A stretch of DNA of 16,657 nt from Anaeromyces robustus (lineage: Eukaryota; Neocallimastigomycota; Neocallimastigomycetes; Neocallimastigales; Neocallimastigaceae): assembly GCA_002104895.1 (NCBI GenBank), contig MCFG01000673.1:1-16657 (forward strand). The letters are read 5' to 3'. The notes beneath the pieces are model-generated. The model ran no database searches, was not told where the DNA came from, and saw nothing but the letters and a program-made list of their open reading frames with translations. Numbering within the stretch: the first letter of the stretch is position 1; each line of letters opens with the position of its first letter. Positions 9,197 to 16,657 of the stretch are shown in pieces. The position numbers were made by a program, and so were the translations under genes.

Positions 9197-9421
9197 TTTT
9201 ATCATTAGATTTATTAATAGTATAATAATATTTAAAAACAATAAATCCATACTAGCTCCTTAATTCTAAATATAGAATTAAAGTAAAATTGATCTATCCT
9301 ATTCCACTAGGGTCGGAAATAGGATCGGCATTTGCCCTACTAGGCTGTCCTACTGTGTTATCACCATTGACGTTCCTGGAGAGGTTTGGTTTTAAATTTA
9401 TTGAATAATATATGTTGTCTT
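9197..9421 (-). other. LINE 3' untranslated tail with stem-loops
   Basis: This non-coding, GC-richer stretch follows the ORF2 stop at 9424-9422 on the minus strand. It contains stem-loops: tgttgtct/agacaaca spanning 9413-9433 (overlapping the stop), an imperfect pairing of atcctattcc (9295-9304) with ggaaataggat (9315-9325), and ttaattcta/tagaattaa at 9260-9281. On the minus strand it ends in AT-rich DNA and gataaaaaaa at about 9203-9196, which I take as the element's 3' end. Beyond that, RT-linker coding sequence of the next copy begins. Folded 3' ends are common in LINEs, whose RT recognises its own RNA there; the boundary is an inference. Confidence 0.55.
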
Positions 9422-10012
9422 TTACAGACAACAGGCATGATTATCATTCAATAGAGCCGCAGATCGCAACAAGAATGGGGATTTTGAATAAGTACCAGAT
9501 TCAGTCTGACACTTAAACAAACATTCCCATTCCATTTTGTATGGACTATTATTAATTCTATCACTAAAACCATAATCTCTTCCACCAATTAAAAAAATAT
9601 AAATTCTATACCTATTAACTTATTTTTTATTACCTAAAATATCTATATTACTAATACTATTAAACCTCATATTATTACTATTTTTATAACCCTTAACAAT
9701 ACTATTAATTCTATTATCTACATTAGGGTTATTACTGATCCTAACTAAACTATTAAAAAGACTATCTAAAAAATAAAAAAAATTTCTATCTAGATCAGAG
9801 AAGTGATCAATACGAAGATTTTTAAATAAGAAACAATTTATAAACCAATGATCAATTCTCTGATAACTGTCACAATGGAAACAACATGAACAACAATTAG
9901 GACAAGAATTATTAATCATTTTTGCAGCTTTAGCAACTCTAGCATCGATTTTATATCCACATCTTGCCCTAAGTATCCACCTAAAACCATTGCTATATTC
10001 AGGATATTTATT
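9422..10012 (-). pseudogene. LINE ORF2 C-terminal fragment with zinc-knuckle (zf-RVT type)
   Basis: One frame runs on the minus strand from a TAA at 10015-10013 to TAA 9424-9422. It reads YPEYSNGFRWILRARCGYKI, then DARVAKAAKM, then a Cys cluster CPNCCSCCFHC followed by HWFINC (C-x2-C...H-x4-C) at about 9830-9905. After a Ser/Asn-rich stretch come FLIGGRDYGFSDR and SPFLLRSAALLND before the stop. This is the order at the end of non-LTR ORF2 proteins, where the zinc knuckle follows the RT and thumb. An in-frame TAA at 9622-9620 splits it, so it is inactive. The 5' side is truncated near 10012. It lies upstream, in its own orientation, of the RT relic at 8034-9196, so the two pieces are in the wrong order for one collinear element. 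Confidence 0.85.
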
Positions 10013-10116
10013 TTAAAATAATAATAAGCCAAAGTAGGGTTGAAAAAAAAAGAATTTTTTTTTATATAATAATTAATTAATAAAAATAAAAATAAAAATA
10101 AAAATAAATCAAATCA

Positions 10117-10169
<53 letters not shown>
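10117..10169. repeat. (AAT)n microsatellite
   Basis: About 17 perfect AAT units, preceded by hexanucleotide AAAAAT units. Just outside the LINE fragment's 5' edge. Confidence 0.95.
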
Positions 10170-10172
<3 letters not shown>

Positions 10173-10918
10173 TAAAAAAGATTATTTAAATAATAAAAAA
10201 AATATTATTATTATTATTATTTAAATAATATTTATTATAGAATATAGAATTTTTTATTATAATAAATAATAAAACTCTAAATTGATAATCAATAATAAAT
10301 ATTTAATATTAATTAGATACAATATATAGAAAGGAAATTGAAAATTTTCTTCATTAACTTTTTTTTTTTTTTTTTTGAATATTTTTATTTATTTATTGAT
10401 TTATAGTATTTATATATTATTTATATTATTTTGTATATTATAGTATTTTTTATATTATATTATTTTTTATATTATATTATTTTTTATATAGTATTTTTAT
10501 AATATTTATATTTAATGATTATAACAAGAACTTAATTTTAAAATTAATCGATGATAATATATAAGAAAAAAAAATTATAATACTAATATATATATATAAT
10601 ATATATTGTTATAAATTGTTGTGTTGTAATAATAATTAATAATGAATTATGAAAATTATTTATTTATATTTAAATTAATTAATATGAAATTATAGAAAAA
10701 AATAAAAATATTAGTTAAATATATTATATAATTAATATTAAAAATAACAAAAAAAAAAAAAAAAAAAATAAAAAAAAAAAAAAATTAAAAATTAATAAAT
10801 TAATAATAGGCTAATAAAAAATATACTAGAATAATAAAATAAAATAAAATGAAATAAAAAAAATAAAAGAATAAAAAAAAAAAAAATAAAAATAAAATTA
10901 AAAAAAATAAAAAAATAG

Positions 10919-10922
<4 letters not shown>

Positions 10923-10963
<41 letters not shown>

Positions 10964-10980
10964 TAATTAATTAATTAATT
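10923..10980. repeat. (AAT)n followed by (AATT)n microsatellite
   Basis: About 13 AAT units run directly into five AATT units, a compound microsatellite. Confidence 0.95.
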
Positions 10981-11230
10981 AAAAATAATTAATAATAATA
11001 TTTTTATTTTTATTATTTATTTTTAGTTATTATTATTATTTATATATTTTATATATTTTATATATTTTATATATATTATTATATATATATATTTAAATAT
11101 TTAAATATTATTTTTTTATTTTTTTTTATTTTATTTTTTTTTTAATTTTTTTTTATTTTATATTTTTATATATATTTTTTATATTTTTATATATATTTTT
11201 TTATATTTATATATATATATATTTTTTTTC

Positions 11231-12797
11231 TTAATAATAATTATAAGTAGTAGGTAAAGTTGATCCTTCTGCGGTATAACCTGCTTGACCTTGTACAGTA
11301 GCTGTGGTGGTAGTTTGAGTCATCATTGGGTATCCAGTTGTTGCACCAACTTGAGAAGCTTGTCCATAGTATGCAGAATATAAATTATTATAGTCAACAT
11401 TGGTAGCTACTGGATAAGGTTGTTGTACGGGTTGACTTGCAGGTACAGTAACAGGTTGTGCTTGATGTGAAATACTTGAATAATAGGCAGCTGTTTGATA
11501 ACTATTTTGATAAGCAGCTACATTAGAATTAGCAGCAGCCACTTGATCTGCCATTGGATAACCAGCATAGACAGGAACAGACGTTGTAGGTTGTACACCT
11601 TGAGGTTGAGCATAGGTTGATTGAGCAGGTTGAGAATAAGTAGTAGCCATTGGTTGAATATATGATGTTTGATTCGTTGATTGATTATATGGCATAGGAA
11701 CTGTTTGTGAATTATGTTGAGCAGTTGGTTGATGAGTAGGATAAGCTACATTACTATTATTTGTTGTTGTTGTTGTTGTTGTTGATATGAAAGATGTGAT
11801 GGATTATTCATATATTTATTATTATTGGATTTATCTTGTGTAGTTTGAATTTGATGGATGTGGTGGAAGTGGAGGTTGTTGCATTTTTGTTGTGAATTTG
11901 GCATAGATTGATGATGTGGTGGTTTCTATTATTATATTTATTATTATAAGGATATTACCTTTTCCTCTATTTGGAGGATATGGTTTTGAATTTGGTTGAT
12001 AAGGATGATGACTAGCATTATGTATTGAGATATTTTTATCACTTTTATATGAATTAAATCTACGAACTGGTACTATACCACGACGATCCTAATATTTAAA
12101 TTTAAAATTTAAATATAGATTTATATTCAAATATAATTTTAATTTATATATTTTAATTTTTTTAATTTTTTATTTTTTATTTTATTTTATTTTATTTTAT
12201 TTTATTTTATTTTATTTTATTATTTATTTTATTTTATTTTATTTTATTTTATTATTATTATTATTTTTAATTTAAAATTAATGTTAAAATAATTAAATAT
12301 TGTTAATTATTTTATTTTATTACAAATTATATATATGAAAAAAATATTTAAATATAAAAGTTACCTCATGAACGTCTAATTTTCTATTTCTATATTGAAT
12401 ACCATTAAACATTTCTAATAATTAAAATAAAATTATTTGTTAAAATTTATTAAATCATAATAAAGATATTAATAATAATAAATATTATATACTATAGTAT
12501 AATTATACCTATAGCTTTTTTAATTGAAGCTGAATCTTGAAAACCAAATTATACCATGCTTTGATGATTGATTTCTATCTTTTTGGAAAACATCAGCATA
12601 ATTAATTGTACCTATAATATGAATGAATGTATATATAATAAGTATATATATATAAATATTATTAAATAAATAATTCAATTTATCCATAAAATTTACCTGC
12701 TGGTTCAAATAATGTTCTTAATTCCTCAGCTGTTACACTGACATCAAGCTATATAAATATATAATTTAAAAAATATGAAATATTTTATTAATTGTTA

Positions 12798-12843
<46 letters not shown>

Positions 12844-14404
12844 GATATAAAAATAATTAAAGACTTACGTTTCCAACAAATATTCTTTGTTCCTTTGGTG
12901 TATTTTGATAATTTGAACTACCTTCACCTTGATATCCCACCTGTTTATCGGACATATAATTATTTTTATCTTGCATCATTTGACTATTATACTGCATACC
13001 TTCACGATCTTCTCTAATATGTATTGGTCTTCCTTGAAATGGCTTGTCTTGTAAATCAGAAATTGCTCTTCTTGCTTCATTTGGCGTTTCATATTGAACA
13101 ATAGCACAACCTTTTGATCTTCCATCAGGTGAAGTTAAAATTTCTGCACTTACAACTTTACCAACTATTTATTAATTATATTTTAATAAAATTAAATAAA
13201 TAGAATATATTAAAAAATTTATAAAAAAAATATTAATTAAATAAATTACAATTATAATTATAATAGAAAAAAAAATTTTTTTTTTTTTTAAAAAATTATA
13301 CCTGATTCCATAAATCTAGAAAGCATTTCAGATGTCACATCATAGGAAAGATTTTGTACATAGACTCTACATTCTTTCATAGAATTATTCATACGCATAT
13401 CTTTATCCATATTTCTCATATTATAATCATCATAATAATCTCTCTTGTATTTAAAATCTCTATCTCTTTTGTTAAAGAATCTTTGATCTCTTCCTCTTCC
13501 ATAGAATTTTGGATAATCAAAGTCACGTTCTCTATCTCTAAAACCTCTGAAATCTCTTCCCATGTTACGAGAATCATAAAAATCTCTATAATCTCTTCCT
13601 CTAAAATCATTTCTCATACCTCCATGTCTTCTGTCTTTTTCAAAATATGGTGGATAATTCATATTTCCTCTTCTTCTACCCAATCATCATAAGGATGATG
13701 ACTATACTGATGTCCTCTTGGAGGAAATCTTCCATAATTTTTGTCTGAGTTGCGATAATTACTTGAATAACCATTTCTTTTACCTGATGGAAAATTTTCA
13801 TCTTTATCAAATTTTTATTATCATTACCTTTTTGACTTTGTGTTTCATTTTCACTTTCTTTATTTTCTTCTTTGCTTTCATTTTTTAAATTTTCTTTAGT
13901 TTCATCTTCCGATTTTTCATCCTTACCTTTTGGTTTTCCTTCTTCTTCAGGATATTTTGATTTTTCTTCTTTTTCTTCTTTTTTTCCTTCTTTTCTTCTT
14001 TTTCTTCTTTTTCTTCTCTTTTTCTTCTTTCTTCTTTTTCTTCTTTCTCTTCTTTTCTCTTTTTTTCTTCTTTTTCTTCTTTTTCTCTTTTTTCTTTTTT
14101 TCTTCTTTATCTATTAAATTATCTTCAGATTTATCATTATCATTTTTTTCTTCTTCAACTTCTTTTATTTCACTATCAATAATTGAATCATTTATTGTTT
14201 CTTCTTTTTCTTCTTCTTCCTCTTCTTGATTTATTTTTATTACTTCAATTTTACTTTCTTCTTCATCTACTTCTATAACATCATCAGCTACACCATCAGA
14301 TTTTCTTGATCATTAAATGATTTTTGATCTTGACTTTGGATAGATTCATTTTCTGTTATTGATTCATTATTAATACTTTCTTCTGTTAAATTTTGGTCTG
14401 ACAT
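11231..14404 (-). CDS. Two-RRM RNA-binding protein (hnRNP M/Gbp2-like), frameshifted in this sequence
   Basis: Six minus-strand exons: 14404-13302, 13164-12869, 12748-12697, 12611-12509, 12414-12365 and 12088-11231, about 820 residues once frames are followed. All introns are GT...AG. The order is an acidic Asp/Glu/Lys N-terminus, then an Arg-Asp/Arg-Gly-rich segment (GRDFRGFRDRERD), then RRM1 (RNP2 VYVQNL, RNP1 SKGCAIVQY, ending RPIHIREDRE), then RRM2 (RIFVGNLDVSVTAEELR to RKLDVHEDRRG), then a Gln/Asn/Tyr/Pro-rich prion-like tail ending TTYNYY. The REDRE end of RRM1 is typical of fungal Gbp2-type and hnRNP M proteins, which bind pre-mRNA and aid processing or export. The frame is broken at about ten places, nearly all in homopolymers: 14301-14304, 13980-14105, 13809-13816, 13679-13681, 12540-12543 and five in 11754-11958. 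No nonsense substitution is seen and splice sites and RRM motifs are intact, so assembly errors fit better than decay. Confidence 0.85.
12178..12254. repeat. (ATTTT)n microsatellite in an intron of the RRM gene
   Basis: About 15 TTTTA pentanucleotides lie within the 276-nt intron 12089-12364, between the end of RRM2 and the prion-like tail. They probably account for that intron being twice as long as its neighbours. Confidence 0.95.
12797..12843. repeat. (AAT)n microsatellite in an intron of the RRM gene
   Basis: About 15 ATA/AAT units lie in the intron 12749-12868 that interrupts RRM2 just after its RNP2 motif (RIFVGN). Confidence 0.95.
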
Positions 14405-15554
14405 TTTTTTATAATAAATAATACGGTTATTATTAACTTTTAAGAATTACTTTATAATAATTAATAATAAAAAAAATGATTGTGATACTAGATAGTTTTT
14501 TTATGCTTTATTATTAATAATAAATGATTATATTTTGTGATATATACTCAAGCTTCAATATATTTTAAATATTATATTTTTTTTATTTTTTATTATATTT
14601 TTATATTATTCTTATTCTTATTTTTTTTTTTACTTGAAAAAAAGAATATTATATTATATAGTATTTTCAATATAAATAAATTTTTATGAAAAAAATATAA
14701 TAAAATATTTTTTCCAAATATTACAATTTTTTTTTATTTATAATTCAATAATACAATATTTATAAAAACTTTCTTTTTTTATTACAAATATATTTTTATA
14801 TTATCTTTTTATAATTTGTATTCAATTTTTATTATATATTATTGAAAATAAAATTATAAATTTATTATTATATAATTTCAAATATTTATTAAATTTTATC
14901 AAGTCTTTTATTATTATTAATCCTTCTCTTTCTCTTTTTTTTTTCTTTTTATTTTTTTTATTATTTTTAATTTATTTTTTAAAAAAAAAAACGTTTTTTT
15001 TTTATCAAATAATTTTTTTTTGGTTTAATTTCCAATCTTTTTTTTCTTTTAAATCATTAATTATATTTTAACAACACAGGATATTTTATCAATTATACTG
15101 CTATATTTAATATTAATATTGATTAAAAATATTAATATTTTAAAAAAATTTACAATTAAAAGTCAATTTATTAGGTTATTATTATTCTAACACTTTTTTG
15201 TTATATTTTAATTTTTTTTATGTTAAAATAAATTTAACAATAAATAATAAGATATAAGATATTATAATATATTATATTATGATATTTTACTTTTTAAGAA
15301 TATATTAGATAGTTCTGAGTAATTGTTATATTGCTTTCTTTTTTTTTTTTTTTCTTTATTTATATATTTTATGTATATATATAAATGTTTAAATTATTCA
15401 TCATTAAAATTTAAATAAAAATACAAAAATACATATTAATATAATAATTTTTATAAAAAATATTAAATTCTTTTTTTTTCCTTACCTAAAAAAAATTAAT
15501 TTAATGAAAAATTTATAGATATATAAATTGATTTCCAGTTATTTTATTATGAAC

Positions 15555-15650
15555 GGTAAACGATTTTTAAATTTAATTTAATTAAGAAACCTAGGAAACC
15601 CTTATTATTTCAATTTATAAAATTTCCTTTTATTAATCGTTTACTATAAT
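15555..15650. repeat. Inverted repeat gtaaacgatt ... aatcgtttac with central cctagg
   Basis: gtaaacgatt near 15557-15566 and its complement aatcgtttac near 15636-15645 flank about 70 bases that contain the palindrome cctagg. The flanks are only partly symmetric, so this could be a decayed foldback (MITE-like) element or chance. Confidence 0.35.
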
Positions 15651-16059
15651 TTCTATAAATATCTAAAAAAAAATATTTAATAAAATTCTTATATTACTAA
15701 TTAACAATTTTATCTAATATAAAATTAAAAATAATATTAAAAAAATGTATGTAAAATTTTCATTTTTAATATAATTAATCCTTTTTTTATATTAAAAAAA
15801 ATGTAATTAAAAAAGTAAAATGTAATTTATTCATTACATTATGTATTATTATAAAATGTATTAATGTTTTATCCAATCATTTCATCGTGGCTTTCTTACA
15901 TATGTATAATATTTTTTAAATATGATATTAATGTACTATTAAATAATTAATTTTTTTTTAAATAATGAAGTTTTTATAAAAAAGAATAAAAAAAACAAAA
16001 TATTTTTTAATTAATATCTTTTTTTTTTTTATTTTTATTTTTATTTTAATATTATGTGA

Positions 16060-16180
16060 GTGATACAACATGTAATACAATCTTTATCATTTTTATCATT
16101 GAAGGTTATACCATTTTGTAATGCGATATTTTTTAATATATTTTAATAAATATAATTTTTTTGACATTCCAGTAGGGTTT
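16060..16180 (-). pseudogene. Possible decayed coding exon(s), unidentified
   Basis: On the minus strand, bases at about 16134-16056 encode ALQNGITFNDKNDK then DCITCCITH before a stop. They are clearly richer in G and C than their flanks. Upstream, at about 16184-16160, FLKPYWNVKK can be read in another frame. I do not recognise the protein. The Cys-x2-Cys-Cys cluster is the only motif. No start, splice-site chain or neighbouring exon can be supported. Confidence 0.25.
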
Positions 16181-16189
16181 TAAAAACAT

Positions 16190-16290
16190 AAATATATATA
16201 AAATATCATTTTTTATAATGCAAGTAATAATCAAATATGAATAATTATATATAAAATACCATTTTTTTTATAATACAAGTAATTATCAAA
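16190..16290. repeat. Tandem duplication, about 59-bp period
   Basis: atatataaaatatcatttttt-ataatgcaagtaataatcaaata is followed by a second copy, atatataaaataccattttttttataatacaagtaattatcaaata, with a few substitutions. The second copy runs into the (AAAT)n tract, which may have grown from its end. Confidence 0.75.
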
Positions 16291-16357
<67 letters not shown>

Positions 16358-16360
16358 AAA
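16288..16360. repeat. (AAAT)n microsatellite, about 18 units
   Basis: A perfect tetranucleotide run in the opposite orientation to the (ATTT)n tract at 6728-6901. Confidence 0.97.
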
Positions 16361-16657
16361 ATAATGCTAATTATTTATTTTTTAATTTTCAAAATTTTTT
16401 TTTTTTTTTTAAATTTGCTTGTCAAATCTTTAAATTTTTAATATATTCTTAAGTTTTAAACCAATCATTTATTAATGTGGATCTTTTTTTTTTTTTTATA
16501 TTATAAAATCATAGTATTGTTATTTTTAAGTAAAAAAAAATTATTTTATGTATAATTAATTAATCAATAATGTATTGTTTTTTATTATTATTAATATAAT
16601 TGTTAATAATATACACATTAATAGAATAATAAATAATATATTATTGAAATATATTAA

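Larger units (their letters stand above)
10013..11230. other. Simple-sequence intergenic region
   Basis: No coding region is seen. It is composed of (AAAAAT)n at about 10074-10107, (AAT)n at 10117-10169, a 17-bp tandem repeat tattttttatattatat at about 10443-10490, A-rich tracts at 10750-10790 and 10830-10915, (AAT)n at 10923-10962, (AATT)n at 10961-10980, and AT-alternating DNA up to 11226. The 3' untranslated region of the RRM gene, transcribed leftward, must occupy its right end. Confidence 0.75.
14405..16657. other. AT-rich intergenic region
   Basis: No complete gene is supported. The first few hundred bases should hold the promoter of the leftward RRM gene. The rest is AT-only sequence with T-rich runs, an inverted repeat pair around 15550-15650, a GC-richer patch at 15865-15905, a possible coding remnant at 16060-16180, a tandem pair at 16190-16290, and an (AAAT)n tract. 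Confidence 0.7.

Noticed and set aside
10117-10169. Regularly spaced repeats considered as a CRISPR or other array
   Set aside because: All arrays in the window are microsatellites or two-copy tandem duplications with no unique spacers, and the genome is eukaryotic.
12775-13017. 80-codon open frame (+)
   Set aside because: It runs through an intronic (AAT)n microsatellite and the antisense of the linker between the RRMs.
13354-14229. Ser/Phe-rich open frames (+) and an Ile/Glu-rich frame (-, 13416-13610)
   Set aside because: They are antisense or off-frame readings of the Glu/Lys- and Arg/Asp-rich N-terminus of the RRM protein.

Overview
The window is about 85% A+T, with long homopolymers, (ATTT)n and (AAT)n microsatellites, short AT-only introns with GT...AG ends, and multi-exon genes. 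Together with a class C seven-helix receptor whose outer domain is a bacterial-type solute-binding protein, this points to the nuclear genome of an anaerobic gut fungus (Neocallimastigomycota). The assignment is inferred from gene content and composition; no marker gene was searched. Most exons are short or out of frame with one another, so simple open-frame calling misses most of the gene content. 

Layout. 1-1391 is intergenic, with a diverged hairpin-bearing duplication and a cluster of GTGGCTTT-like motifs upstream of the first gene. 1392-4183 (+) is a five-exon gene for the solute-binding-domain/7TM receptor (about 754 aa). 4184-4862 is a convergent spacer with a 99-bp tandem duplication. 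4863-5854 (-) is a four-exon gene for the 92-aa signal peptidase complex subunit 1. 5855-8010 is intergenic and holds a long (ATTT)n tract and an isolated fragment resembling a tubulin-tyrosine-ligase-like exon. 8034-10012 (-) holds two dead LINE (non-LTR retrotransposon) pieces in permuted order: the C-terminal zinc-knuckle end of ORF2 with its 3' tail, then the reverse transcriptase core of another copy. 10013-11230 is simple-sequence DNA. 11231-14404 (-) is a six-exon gene for a two-RRM RNA-binding protein, broken in this sequence by many single-base homopolymer indels. 14405-16657 is intergenic, with one possible coding remnant near 16060-16180. 

The three genes have no operon-like relation. 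Each is an independent eukaryotic unit: a cell-surface sensor, a secretory-pathway component of the ER membrane, and a nuclear or cytoplasmic mRNA-binding protein. The most unusual items are the receptor architecture, the nested scars in the LINE (an inverted repeat probably made by strand switching, next to a 31-bp poly(A) micro-insertion with target duplication), and the homopolymer frameshift pattern in the RRM gene, which looks more like sequencing error than decay.
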